A stretch of 64,000 bases of DNA, taken from Platerodrilus igneus (taxonomy: Eukaryota > Arthropoda > Insecta > Coleoptera > Lycidae). The stretch's first letter is position 1. Each line of letters begins with the position of its first letter. A model generated the notes under the pieces. It was given only the letters and a program-made list of their open reading frames with translations. It did not search any database and was not told where the DNA came from. The DNA lies in NCBI GenBank assembly GCA_036346225.1, contig JARFIW010001491.1:3162001-3226000 (forward strand), given 5' to 3'. The position numbers were made by a program, and so were the translations under genes. Positions 22,155-34,120 of this stretch are shown here, one piece after another.

Positions 22155-25100
22155 AGATAAAACAAAGTCCATAAGAAGCAAGAAGATTAAATTCGCGCAA
22201 CTAAATCTCGGGAAAGGTAGAGGAGCAACAAATAACTTCGTAAAGTTATTCTTCGAAAATAATATCGACATCGGGTTTATACAGGAACCGCACCTGTATA
22301 GCCACAAAATAACAGGTTTTAGGAAGGGGGTTACCGTATTAAATGCGAATGGTGAACGACCGCGCAGCGGGATAATAATAAATAATGGGACGTGCGCCGG
22401 AATTTTATTAAATAATTTATCGAACGAATTTTTAACGACAGTCGAAATAAAATCAGGAGAAAATGCGTTCTGCGTAATAAGCGCGTACCTCCCGCCGGTC
22501 GATTCCCGGCTGGAAAATCCCCAAACCGAAGACTTGATAATTCAAGTAGATAATATTATTCGTAAAATCGGCAGAAATAAAAATCTAATCATCGGGGGAG
22601 ATTTTAATGCCAAGTCGCCACTATGGGGCAGCCCTATCGAAGACGATAGAGGCTCGCAGGTTGCTGATCTTTTTACAGAATGGGACCTTAGTGTGATAAA
22701 CACTAATGATTCACCTACGTTTGAGGGGCATAGAGGCAGCAGTTTTATAGATATTACTGCAGTCTCGCACGAAATGTTAGAAACGATTTGTAATTGAAAA
22801 TTAAGGTCGGACGAGGAAACGCTCTCTGACCATAAATTAATAACATGGGACGTTGAAATCAAAACAAGCGCAAACGAGCAGCTAACTATATTTCCGCGGT
22901 TCTGTAATAAAAAAAGCAAATTGGGAGCGATTTAAACAAAAATTTGGCGAAAGTATCCCTGTGCTCGAAAATGAGCTATTTAACTGCCGAGCGGCAGACG
23001 AAGTGGAAACACTCGCGAAAAAATTAAACGACGTGGTGGTAGACGCGTCGTCGTACTCCATGCCGCGAAAGAAGACATTTAAAGACAGCGTACCCTGGTG
23101 GACCCGGGAACTAACCACCAAGCGGGCAGAAACGCGTAACCTAAGGCGCCGCTATCAACGCGCCTCGGGAGAAATAAGAGAACAACGGAGAATAGAATAT
23201 AATCAAAGTTACCGCGAATATAAAATATTAATAGAAGAAACGCGAACGAATAAATTTAAAGAATTCTGCATGCAAAACTCGGAGAAAGAACCCTGGGGAA
23301 CCGCATACCGCGTAATTGGAGGAAAACAACAAAAAATCGCGCTCAGTAATATAAAGAAAACAAATGGCGAATACACGGAAGGTTTTAAAACCACAGCGGA
23401 ATATTTATTAGAGAAATTTTTCCCATCGGATAATCCCGAGGAGGATGAAGGGTCGCACGATTTAGTACGTCGGGAAGCTGCAGAGGCGCAAGGAACAGGT
23501 GCCGATAAGGCAATCCTAGTTCACGAGGTCGTCAGGGCTCTTAGGAGGATGAACCCTAAGAAGGCACCGTGGCATGATGGAATCACTTCAGACGCAACTC
23601 TGGAGGCGTGCCTGTTAGCCCCGTGTGTTTTTGTGGGGTTGTTTAATCTTTGTTTAGAAAGGGGCGTTTTTCCGCGTTGCTGGAAAATCCAGAACGTGAA
23701 ATTTATACCTAAACCTAAAAAGGCGGATGCGTCAGATCCGGGCAGCTATCGTCCAATTAGCTTGCTACCGGTGCTGGGAAAAGTTTTAGATCGCGTTATG
23801 ACTACGCGTGTTGAGCACCTAGTGCGAGACAGCGGCGGTTTTAATAACCGACAGTTTGGTTTCGTGGAAGGCAAGTCGACTATCGACGCGTTAGAGTTTG
23901 TTGTCTGGGAAATTAAGCAGGCGAGAGATGCTAAAGAGTACTGTGTCGTTATTGCTTTGGACATTTCAGGAGCATTTGATGCTGCCTGGTGGCCATTAAT
24001 CGTTTGCGAGTTAGATCGTAGGGGTTGTCCGCGAAACTTGATGTCCTTGGTCAAGAGTTATTTCTCGGGGCGATTGGCACAGGTTGAAATTCCGGGTGAA
24101 GTTCTGTCGCGTGAGGTGGAAAGGGGGATGCCCGCAGGGGTAATGTTCTGGTCCCACATTTTGGGAAGTTGTTGTATGAGAGCATCTTTAGGGTCAAGTT
24201 GCCCGCAGGATGCTCAATCGTTGGGTTTGCGGATGACACGCTTTTAATTGTAAGATCGAGATTGTTAATGGATATGCGCACAAAACCGAACGAGGCGCTT
24301 AAGAAATTACACGAATGGTCGCAGGCGGTAAAATTAAAATTTAACACGGCAAAGTCAGAGGCGCTTTATTTCGGCACGAAACCAGGACAGAGACCTCCTA
24401 GGCTAGAGCTAGGTGGGGAGAAAATCCCGTTTAAAGATTATATTTCCTACCTCGGCGTCAAGATCGACGATAAATTAAATTGGAAAGCGCACGTACAATA
24501 CGTTAAAAGTAAGGGCGGCGAAATATCAAATAGAATGATGGCGGCGGCTAAAATAAAGTGGGGTTTCAGGGGCGAATCGCTGAGGATGGTCTATGCCGGA
24601 GCAATTGAACCGGCAATGCTATACGCAGCATCCGTATGGGCGGAAGGTTGTAAAGTTCGGGAGATGCGTAAATTAACAAGCGTGCAACGTATAACCGCGG
24701 TAAAGGCGGCGAGGGCATACAGGACCACTTCCACGGAGACTGTCCTGGTGATCAGTAGGACTCTCCCTATCGAATATGTCGTTAGGGAGATTAGAGATAG
24801 GAGACTTATAGATATAGGGAAAGGGCGCGAAATTATCGAAGATATTAATCTAGGTAATAGGGACGTTGCAAGAAAGATCGTGGTATCAGAGTTGGGGCAC
24901 CCGGCCGATATTAGAGGAATCGAGTTTGTCGAAGGTGATCGGGACGCGACGGGTATCAGAATTTACACGGACGGTTCACGTATGGATGATGGGCAAGCAG
25001 GTGCGGCGTTTGTCGTGTTTAAGCAGGTAAGGGAGGTGTTTCGGTTTCAAACCAAACTCGCGCACTGGAGCACTATCTTCCAGTGCGAATTGGTAGCCAT

Positions 25101-25799
25101 ACGAGAGGCTATCGATTACGTAATAAATCACACGGGCAGAGACGATTATTATATAATCAGCGACAGTAAATCAGCGCTGACGGCATTAACTAACATGAAC
25201 ACCTCGACAGACCTCCAGGTGGACGTCTGGAGAATAGCGCATACAGCGCTCGAGTTTCGACGTTTAAAGTTCTGTTGGGTTAGGTCGCACGTTGGTAACG
25301 TAGGAAATGATAGGGCTGACGAATTAGCTAAAGAGGCCGCGACGGGCGACTTTCGGATATCACATTCGTCGATACCGAGGTCTTTAATCAAAAGAAAGCT
25401 GCGCGAAAAATCAATTCGACAATGGGAAGAGAGGTGGAACAACGCTGCCACGGGCAGGTTGACCCACAAATTCATACCGAGCATAGAAGCTAGAGGTAGG
25501 ATCGAGGTTAAGCTCGATCACAAAATGGTTGATAACAGTTGATAACAGGGCACGGCGCCCTGAAGGCGTATTTACAAAGGTTCGATCTAACCAACAGCGA
25601 CCGCTGCGAATGTGGTGAGGGTTCGGAAAGCGCAGAACACGTGCTCCTCGACTGCCCGCTTGTGGCGGGAAATCGAGGGTTGGCATGGCCAAAGAACCTA
25701 GAGGAAGTCGGGGAAGTGGTTAACCAGAACGCGTTCTGGACAGCCTTAAAAGAATTTGCTGGAAGGGTCGCGAGATTGGACAATGACAACCGCGTGTAA
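22144..25799 (+). pseudogene. LINE ORF2: endonuclease, reverse transcriptase, RNase H; several frame lesions
   Basis: It starts MDCEDKTKS in the overlap with ORF1. Endonuclease motifs visible are QLNLGKGRGA, FIQEPH, GGDFNAKSPLWG and, after a stop at 22795 where Trp would be expected, LSDHKLITWD. The frame shifts in an A run near 22905 and continues into the RT with KAPWHDGI, YRPISLLPVLGKV, FGFVEGKST and ALDISGAFDAAWW. A further shift lies just after GMPAG near 24140-24170, then GFADDTLLI (catalytic Asp pair). RNase H follows with IYTDGSRMDDG, CELVAIREA, SDSKSAL and GNDRADELA. A 10-bp tandem duplication (GTTGATAACA twice) sits at the last frame change near 25530, before the C-terminal CECGEGSESAEHVLLDCP. 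About five lesions inactivate an otherwise complete 1,200-residue protein. Confidence 0.9.
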
Positions 25800-27109
25800 A
25801 ATTCGGTGGGGTTGGTGGGAGGATTGGAAAATTTTAGATTGACTTGGCGTGAGTAAGGATACGAGCATAGATATAACCAAAACCTGATATAAAAAAAAAA
25901 TTAAAAAAAAAATTTAAAAAAAAAACATAATAATTATACCCAAATGTCCAATATGCACGCGAAACCCCCCCACACCATTAATACAGTCACTGCCTATCTT
26001 CATAACTACGTGCGGATATTCGGGAAATCGGGAATAAATAATAACAGATAAACAATAACAAATAAATCATAAACCCTCATTAAATTAAATCAATAAAATA
26101 AACAAAGATAATAAAATAGAGTGAAACCGCGCATCCCCCCCAGGACTTGAAAGTGAAGTGATAGTGATAGTGATTGTGACCCCCCCCCCCAAGAACATTT
26201 AGTGCATACCCACCAGGACTTTAACAGTGCACCCCCATCTTCCCCTTAGAAGTAAGTTACAGTTAGATGTAGGCAGACGACCAGATCTTCGGATGCTGGA
26301 GAATTTCATTATCGAGGTAAGACTTAAATTGTGGCGGCTGTACTCGCACAAGCATTGATTTACATTGATTAGTAGTTTTTGAAATAATTTAACAAGCACG
26401 TTTTGTGCGTAATGGCGCTAGCCGACATAATGCTTGTGCGAGTGCACCTGATAAATAGGGTGATGCTTTTGCTATTTTGTACACTGCTATATGCTTAACG
26501 CTTATTAGACATTTATTTATATATTTATATAATTATATTTATTCATATTTTATATTTACACTTTATATTTATTAGCATGTATTGTAGTATTTTGTGGCAT
26601 ATTTGTTTTGTTTGACGTTCTGTCGCCATTTTGGTTGCAGTATATATTTGGGAAGGAAGAGTAAAATTGTGAAGATTGTAATCATAATATAAATCAGTTA
26701 GGGAATGATAGGAAAAGCTAGGGATGGATTTAAATTAGTTAGCTAGATTTGGATAGTTTTAAGACGACCCTTCAGGTCGCACTGGTAAGCAGATCCGGCG
26801 TCTGCTATCCGGTATTACGGATCCCTCCCCTCTCATTTTTGCTTGTGTCTTGTTGATCGGGTACACTCCAAAGTCAGCGCTAGGGATACCATTATTTACA
26901 ACCCTGTTTTTAGTTTTTGTTTTTAGTTTTTGTTTTTAGTTTTTGTTTCAGTTTGTCAGATTTTTAAGTTTGTTAGATTGTTAGAGTTTGTTAGGTACGT
27001 TAGATTTTTTTTAGTTTTTTGTTTAGGGTGGATTAACTATGAAGTTAGAATGAATGAGAAGCACGATTATTTTTCGCGTTTAAACCCAATGTAGTACCTC
27101 CGGGTGGAG
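25800..27109 (+). other. LINE 3' region (putative 3' UTR)
   Basis: Non-coding. It includes an A-rich stretch (about 25890-25925), a C run near 26180, a 14-bp inverted repeat (26342-26355 with 26430-26443) and a short TTTTTGTTTTTAG tandem repeat near 26910. R1-type elements often lack poly(A), so the A-rich stretch need not be the terminus. Confidence 0.5.
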
Positions 27110-27170
27110 CATTGGGGACGTGGCCGCAAGTATAGCGGCCGTTATTCAAATTATAATGTATGTTGATTGT
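27110..27170 (+). repeat. 61-bp direct repeat, right of LINE
   Basis: Partner of 19659-19719 with three mismatches clustered at GCGGCCGTTATT versus GCGGACCTAATT. Confidence 0.85.
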
Positions 27171-28419
27171 TTGGACGGTAAGTACGAAGTGCTCTAAAAA
27201 TGGATCTTCCCTTTATAACATAATTCGAGACATCTTCGACAAGCTTCGGACAGATGGATTAAAACTGCAATTTGCAAACATGTTTGTGTCGTTTTCTCTA
27301 TCTAATGAATAAGTACAATTAACTTACGGATGCGTTAACTAAACCAGAAAAAGGAACGTTTTATTTATTTGAGTCAACACAAATCTGTCTGTAAAGTCTT
27401 TATATTCAGACGATGAGATAATCGGCACGCCAGTGTAATACATTACTAATCAAAACAAATGAATTATAAAACTAATAATTTAGAACGAAATTACGATAAT
27501 GATATCATCTCTAACCTTAAAAAACGCCACAATGAATTCGACAACTTTTGAGTATGAACACTATATGATACAGAAATAACCACCTTAAATCACAATGCAA
27601 CCTAAAATGTATATTTCCTAAAGGAAATTGTATAATCCTATTGGTGGGATTTACTAATACAGAAACTATTAAAATGAAATGTGATTATAAACCTTTCAAA
27701 GAGATGTCACAAGTTCTAAGAAATTAGAAAGTAACTTTGCTCAGCCAAAAACGATTTCCATTAATATAAGAATTATTTTTATATAATGGGTATTTACTTA
27801 GGAATATTTGTATGTAGTTGTGACTACATTTTAATTGCGTACACTCCCTAAACATTAATATAGATGGCACTTAGTTTCATTTTATAACAATTTTTCCACA
27901 AATGTATATATCTGAAGTATTAATTCTATATTGTAGAAGCATTGATTACAAAATAATGGAGTAATAAACTATTTACAATCTGTAAATTACTACTGGACAA
28001 AAACTTTAATCAATCATATTAAAGGTCAGGGTTACTTATTTCTTTGCTTTATTAACGTCATATTGATAAGATCGATGAAACTAATTTTAGTATAAATTAT
28101 TAATGAAGCACTACATAAACAGTAAAGGATTAAATTTTTAAATATGTTCTATAAACACAACTTTAAAGTCTACGTGTTATTTTGTGAGGAACTAATTAAT
28201 TTATTATTGCACCTTGAAATACTTAAAAAACCATTAATAATATAAATTTAGAGTTGAAAAAATGCTACTCTCTCACAAATTTAAACTAAAATACGTATAA
28301 ATACTACAAACGACATCGTTTTTACAGCATATATATTAGTAGAATAGACCCGTAACTTCAACATAATTTTCCACTGTTGCATTAAACAAAGTGTTGGGGT
28401 AAATGAGCGTTACATTATA
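27171..28419. other. Non-coding interval with inverted repeat copy
   Basis: About 27630-27700 is an inverted copy of about 19300-19375. No genes recognised. Confidence 0.5.
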
Positions 28420-29400
28420 AATTATGATTCGCTCTGAAGGGTGAGAAACTCGTAACAATTTAAGGGTGTATCAGCTAACTACTGTGGTGCGAGAGTGGGT
28501 TCCTTTGGAGGAAATAAGCAAAATGATAAAAAAATCGAAATAAAAATGCTAAATAAAGTGGCTGAAATACAAACAAACTACGTTACACTAGTCCCTTACC
28601 CTGAAAGGTTTTATCTCTTTGTGATAATTAAGGAGTACCAAACCGTCTCTCACAGCAATCCCTTCGATATTATCCATACACGGATAACGGTTATTCCGCA
28701 TAGCTCTCCTTTGCTTCGGGTTTCCTAAATTCTATCACCTAATATGTTGCCCTTCCCTAAAATACCTTAAAAAAAGTTTTTATCATATTAAATAAAATTG
28801 AAAAATAAAATGACTTCCAAATACGATACCATCACTGGGATAACTAGATATCCTGTTACAATGACCTAATTTCTATCCTAGTTAGTAAATAATGCAAATA
28901 AAATTCAACCCATACTTAACCTCTATTGACATTAAGTAATTGCAATGTAAATACAGATATACTTAAAAAACTAGTTTGTTAACTTCACTCTGGCCACGTA
29001 TTACTACAGAAATCTTAAAACAAGAACGTTTAATTAAATACATCAATGACACTTTCACCCCAATTTCTCCGTTTCCCATATTAAATTACATAACACTATC
29101 AGTCTCATTTCTGGAAATATCTTTAATAACAAACATAGAAAACAATTAAATACCAACTATTCCTTTTACCATGGTCCATTTTCAATTTAATTTAAAGCCA
29201 ATACATATATATTTTAAAATCGTTCGTTCCGTCGCTAAATCATCGTTCAAGAAAATAATCACTTTCATGTTCGATTAATTTACTATGTCATAAATACAAA
29301 TATTTACAATCCACAAGTACATAATTAATAAGTATAAATATAAAAGCTTATAATTATTCAGAGTTCACTTCATCTGTTAAAAGGTTAAGAATATCCAGAA
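28420..29400. repeat. Interspersed repeat, copy 1 of 3
   Basis: It shares, with divergence, GTAACAATTTAA, GTGGGTTCCT, GATAAAAAA, ACGGTTATTC and ATAGCTCTCCTT with about 52460-53350, and its beginning with about 47490-47700. The 77-residue frame at 28495-28728 is probably chance. It lies just upstream of the errantivirus relic, so an LTR or leader origin is possible but unproven. Confidence 0.55.
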
Positions 29401-29759
29401 AACACCAGCTTTTCAATTTTCATCCTTCAATCAACAGCTTCCTTAACTCAACACCAACAAAATTCCAAATTAATGTAGGTGAACTCTCTAGGTTCATAAC
29501 TCCTTTAACAGGTCGTTACGACGACAATTCCTCAAACATGTGAATTGAAAGTACCATATCAGTGTAAGCGTATGTTAAAAGTAATGAATCATCGGCCGTG
29601 TTTATTCCCTGAAAGAATCCTGTCACAATACATATTGAGATTGAGAAGCTGTTTCTCTTCAACTTTCAACTTACATCCTCCATTCCCGTAACTAGCTCGT
29701 ATTATTACATTTTGACGTTTTCTAATTAACCCAGAAAATGTAGAAGAGGCTATGAATTT
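29401..29759. other. Non-coding interval
   Basis: This lies upstream of the provirus gag relic, where a 5' LTR and leader would be expected. I found no clear LTR terminus or PBS. Confidence 0.4.
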
Positions 29760-30412
29760 AATAATACAGGAAGAAAACGTTATGTATTATAGGAACAGAA
29801 TTTACAACCCAAATGCTAACAAAAACTATTAACCAATTAAGACCATACAAACAACAAGACAAATACCGACACAACCTAAATTTACATCATTTAACACACC
29901 GACAAATTATTTTTGATTTAATATTTCAAATTTTAACAATCAATTTCGACAATTACCCCAAACCTCCATTTAATTCGACTTGTACAAAATTTTGGACTCA
30001 CAACACACCCAAGTTCAATCAGAACGCAAATCGAATATGGTCAACATTTTGCATAAATGCTAACAGAAACTCACCTGTGACGAATAATAATAATAACCCC
30101 AATAATTACTACAAACCAATCCCTATGGACACGTCATCTGGCAACACTACACACAACAGTAAGATATTTCAAATTAAACCCGACAATACACTTTACTTCC
30201 GAAGAACTATTTCATCACGAAGTAGAAGATTTTAATAATCAAGTTATACCCGACGACACAAATAATTATGTAAATCCAAGTAGAGACGATGAAGCAAATT
30301 ACTCAAGAATTACGAATGTGACAACCCTTACGAAAAACACGAACAGGACGATGAAGAAAACGCATACTCAAATTTTCAGTTGGACAGAACTATACACGAT
30401 CCGACGTAATAA
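29760..30412 (+). pseudogene. Provirus gag C-terminal relic
   Basis: An Asn/Pro/Gln-rich stretch with NNPNNYYKPIPMDTSSGNT near 30090-30150, followed in another frame by an acidic tail (EELFHHEVEDF region, 30195-30240). The composition and the PMD-S-G segment resemble the gag C terminus of insect gypsy/errantivirus elements. The capsid part upstream is not recognisable and at least one frame change is needed. Confidence 0.6.
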
Positions 30413-30469
30413 ATTTAAATAATATCAATCAACACATTTTACCCTATACAAAAATACCATATGTTAAAA

Positions 30470-30800
30470 TTTAATTATTAATCGATACAGGATCTTCAAA
30501 AACTTTAATTAGCCCAAAAACCGCACAGAAACATTATTTAAATTTTGTAGAAAAGGAATCTTTTAAAATCAAGACAGCACACAAAACGACACTACACCAA
30601 TTTATTGCTAATATATCTTTACCAAATCTATTAATGTAAAAATAAAACACGAATTTTGTATCCTTGAATTTAACAATAAATACGACGGATTGAAAGGTAT
30701 GGATCATTTAAGAAGATTAGGGGCAGATATTGATATAAAAAATCGGTTATTAAGAACAAAACAAGACAAATACCAATTAAAATTCAAAACAATAATTTTC
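30470..30800 (+). pseudogene. Provirus aspartic protease relic
   Basis: The retroviral-type protease motif IDTGSSKT starts near 30480, and later segments include GLKGMDHLRRLGADIDI, the usual downstream part before RT. In an active element it would process the Gag-Pol polyprotein. At least one in-frame stop (near 30637) breaks it. Confidence 0.75.
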
Positions 30801-31018
30801 AAACCAATAATAAATACACCATCGAACCTAGGATAGAAAAACAGGTAAACGTCTTAGTAAATTCAAAAGTGATACAGGAATACTAAATCACATGTCATTT
30901 CAAAAGGAAGTTGAAACACCCACCGCGTTAGTACATATACAAGAATAATTTCGCCATTACGACAATTTTAAAAACAAACGATTACCCCATAGAAGTATCT
31001 TTAACGACACCGATAGAA

Positions 31019-31995
31019 ATGGAAGATTTAAATTTTAGTGAGATGGAAATCGACGAGGACTCTGAAAGTTATCCCAATCTCACAGAATATAATAAAATGC
31101 TAAAAGAAAATTTAATTAACATTCGTTTCAATGATAATATTAATACCGAAAAAAAAGAGCAACAAAAGATTTATGTTTTGAATTCAGAGATATACTCCAT
31201 TGTGAAGAATACCTTTAACTTTCACCAACTCAGTCAAACATAGTATTCAACTAACAGATGAGAAACCGATTTTCACCAAAGCGTATAGAGCACCTCAAGC
31301 GAGTCAAGAAGAAGCAAATAGACAGGTAGCAGACTTATTAAACCAAGATCTTGTTCAACACTCAAATTCACCAAGGAGCAGTCCCGTACTAATCGTACCA
31401 AAAAAAAAACATTCCTCAGGCAAACGCAAATACCGAATGGTTATCGATTACAGGAAACTCAACGAGAAGACTGTAGACGATAAGTATCAATTACCAAATA
31501 TCACAGAGATATTGGATAAGCCAGGAAAATGTCAATACTTTTCGACGTAAGACCTCGCCTTAGGTTACCATCAAATGGAAATGGAAAAGAAAGACATGAC
31601 CAAAACAGCTTTCAGTACACTCAGAGGATACTATGAATGCGAACGCATGCCGTTTGGCTTAAAGAACGCACCCACCACGTTTCAGAGGGTCATGGTCACT
31701 ATTTTGAGAAGGATACACACCGAGAATGGTTTGGTGTATCTTGACGATATAATTGTATAATCAATGTCACCCAACGAGCACATTCGAAGAGAAGTTTTTG
31801 AGCGTCTAAGAAAAGCTCACCTTAAAGTACAACTGGATAAAAGCAAATTTTTGCAAAAAGAAATAGCATTCCGGGGACACATAATAACGCCACAAGGTGT
31901 TATGCCAAATCCAGATATGACAAACGCTGTATTAAACTACCCCTTAGCAAAAACGAACAAAGAAATAAAAGAATTTTTAGGATATTATAGAAAAT
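31019..31995 (+). pseudogene. Provirus reverse transcriptase relic
   Basis: An acidic spacer (31019-31243) leads after a frame change into the RT. Visible are [23 protein letters not shown] (first catalytic Asp), [16 protein letters not shown], and YLDDIIV near 31738-31757 carrying the catalytic Asp pair. A stop follows immediately. The connection reads on to FLGYYRKFIK, where the PLE interrupts it at 32005. At least three stops or shifts are present. Confidence 0.85.
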
Positions 31996-32004
31996 TCATT
32001 AAAG
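31993..32004 (+). repeat. 12-bp target-site duplication, left of PLE
   Basis: AATTCATTAAAG is repeated exactly at 33640-33651. The provirus frame (RKFIK) resumes as KGYAQITKPL after the second copy. Confidence 0.9.
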
Positions 32005-32104
32005 TCAGAGGCTTTCACGGCCGGAGTCATAAATATTTATGGTTCCGGGTTGGAACCGTGCCATTTTATAAATTAAGGTCAACGTTTCGCCCACTTTTGT
32101 AAAG

Positions 32105-33010
32105 GGCTTTTGGTTTAAGGTCTGTGAATTCTAGAGCCATCGATTCCAAAGACTCCATGAATATATTGGCCACAATAGGGGATAGAGGTGACCCCATTGG
32201 TGTGCCCGAAGTTTGTTTGTAAAATTGTCCGTCGAAGACAAAATAGGTACATGTTAAGCCTTTTTCAATGAGCGTGGCCAGGTACTCATATTCGTTTTGT
32301 CGAGGTAGGAGTTGTTAAATAATGGAGACAGTGTCTATGAGAGGTACGTTTGTAAATAGGGATGTTACGTCAAAACTGACTAGTATATCATTAGGGCCTA
32401 GCTCAATATTTGCAATTAGTTTTATGAAATGTGTGGAATTTTAAACGTTAGTAAGGGTGTTACCGGAATAAGGTTTTAAGAAATTTGCTAGGTATTTTGC
32501 CAGATAGTCGGTTGGCGAGTCAATTGTGCTAACTATCGAACGGAGAGGGACATCAGGTCTATGGACGTTAGGAAGGCTGTACAAGCGAGGTGGTTTAGAT
32601 TCGCGAGGTATTATGCACTTTTGGATAGTTTTCGGAATATTAGAGGATTTGATAATTGTTGAAATTTCCCGTTCAAGCTTTGAAGTGGGGTCTTTGTTAT
32701 AGGAGTGTAGGAATCGTCTTGTAATAATTGTTTAATCTTTTCTTTGAATTCTGCACGGTTTAGAATTACAGTCGCATTACCTTTGTCTGCAGGGAGTATA
32801 ACAATTTTCTTGTTTGTTCGTAGGTGTTTTAAGGCCGTCATTTTGTACTTTGTCACATATTTGTTAGGAGTTTTGGTATGTCGGAGACATTTAGTTGTTT
32901 CAATGCGAATTAAGTTGACATCGTCTTGGGATAGAGATCGGATAGCTGATTCTACAGAGGTAATGATTTCACAAATATTATCAACCCCAAAAGATTCCGA
33001 AAATAGTCTT
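32105..33010 (-). pseudogene. PLE N-terminal region and reverse transcriptase, broken
   Basis: From about 33010 downward, the minus strand encodes SFGVDNICEIITSVESAIRS and KIVILPADKGNATVILNRAE (the ADKGN motif typical of PLE proteins before the RT). After frame changes there are RT segments for the finger and palm, including a TNVP-like piece and TPMGSPLSPIVANIFMESLE around 32130-32200. The catalytic YxDD region and the GIY-YIG domain are missing because the sequence jumps to the 3' terminal region at about 32100. Confidence 0.8.
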
Positions 33011-33480
33011 AAAGCCCCAGGCGTATGCAGTATACCTTGCAGTTGCGGTTTAGTATACATAGGAGAAACAGGACGGTCAGTACAGACTAGACTAAACGAG
33101 CATAAGCGATGCTTAAGAACAAGCCAGTACAATCGCTCAGTGGTGGCCGAACACTAACATGAAACAGGCCATACCATTAACTTTGACAAGACGAAACTAA
33201 TTGCCAGAATTCCTTTTTCTACAATACAAAAATTATAGAATCCATAGAAATCAATAAAAATTCTAATAATCTAAACAAAGACAATGGCTACTACTTTTCC
33301 CCCATTTGGAAAACAAGCCTATGTTCACAACAGCGGAACCGTGACGTTCACTGATCCGCTACAACACTCCTCTCTATTCATGAGCGCTCATGCATCAAGT
33401 TCTCGCCCTATATAAACTACCACTTTCGTTACTTTCATCAGTTACTTCGCCCTGCTAGTTCAGGAGTAACTCTTCTCTTT
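33000..33480 (+). pseudogene. PLE GIY-YIG domain relic
   Basis: The plus strand encodes IPCSCGLVYIGETGRSVQTR followed by LNEHKR, then after a stop HETGHTINF (the His-containing part of the domain), then EIN and WKTSL segments. This is the PLE nuclease domain with CxC and YIG signatures. It is oriented away from the RT half at the left, as in an inverted dimer. Confidence 0.85.
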
Positions 33481-33550
33481 ACATTTTAACTTGTTTATTT
33501 AATATTTTCTTTATTATTTTTTTATATTTTATTACTTATTTTATTTTCTT

Positions 33551-33593
33551 GTCCCGATGAAACCGCTTACAAAAGTGGGCGAAACGTCGACCT
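33551..33593 (+). ncRNA. Hammerhead-like motif at PLE 3' end (degenerate)
   Basis: CCGATGA followed by a possible stem (CGCTT...AAGTG), then GCGAAAC and GTC. The second core position is C instead of U, and stem III would be only about two base pairs, as in PLE hammerheads that are thought to act as dimers. The inverted left end repeats the 3' part (about 32079-32105). Activity is doubtful. Confidence 0.45.
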
Positions 33594-33639
33594 TAATTTA
33601 TAAAATGAACCGGTCCCAACCCGGACCATAAATATTTAT

Positions 33640-33651
33640 AATTCATTAAAG
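33640..33651 (+). repeat. 12-bp target-site duplication, right of PLE
   Basis: Exact repeat of 31993-32004. Confidence 0.9.
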
Positions 33652-34120
33652 GTTATGCACAAATAACTAAACCACTAACGAATTGTTTACGGAAAGGTCA
33701 TAAAATCGAACATACGCCGCAATGAGTTAAAGCAATTCAGAAAATCAAGTGTATTCTTACAAATCGCCATTTGTTACAATATCCTTACTTTTCAAAGCCC
33801 TTTATATTAACAACAGATGCAACCAATGTTGCTATAAGCGCAGTATTAAGTCAAGGCAAAGTAGGTAGCAATAAACTAATTAGTTACATATCACGAACAC
33901 TAAATGAGACAGAACAAAAATATAGCACTATTGAAAAGGAACTTTTAGCAATAAATTGGACAACAAAATATTTCAGGCCATATCTTTACGGAAGAAAATT
34001 TTATATATACATAGACCATTCGTGTATATAGTTAAGTAAACTAAAGGAACTAACTCAAAATTACAGAGATGGAGGATTAGATTAGAGGAGTATGATTAAT
34101 ATATAAGAAAGGAATGTATA
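33652..34120 (+). pseudogene. Provirus connection and RNase H relic
   Basis: The frame continues from the split RT (GYAQITKPLTNCLRKG), then after a stop gives YFSKPFILTTDATNVAISAV (RNase H first Asp), SYISRTLNETEQKYSTIEKE (catalytic Glu region) and ALNW-type and YIDHS segments. It stops at 34029 in the middle of the domain and later parts are scrambled. Confidence 0.85.

Larger units (their letters stand above)
19720..27109 (+). mobile_element. Near full-length R1/I-group LINE
   Basis: The element has a 5' untranslated region of about 1.1 kb, ORF1 with three zinc knuckles, an overlapping ORF2 with APE endonuclease, reverse transcriptase, RNase H and a C-terminal Cys-rich motif, and a 3' region of about 1.3 kb. 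The coding part is clearly more GC-rich than its surroundings. Extent is inferred from the 61-bp flanking direct repeats. If the A-rich tract near 25890-25925 is the real 3' end, the element stops there instead. Confidence 0.8.
32005..33639. mobile_element. Penelope-like element inserted in the provirus (inverted composite)
   Basis: The element is 1,635 bp between 12-bp duplications. The left part runs on the minus strand (N-terminal PLE region and RT up to the TPMGSPLSPIVAN motif, then an internal deletion to the 3' end). The right part runs on the plus strand (GIY-YIG, then 3' end). Both outer ends carry the same sequence in inverted orientation (CATAAATATTTATGGT, AATTAAGGTC, ACGTTTCGCCCACTTTTGTA), so it is a head-to-head pair of incomplete copies. 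Both ends contain a hammerhead-like motif. Confidence 0.85.
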
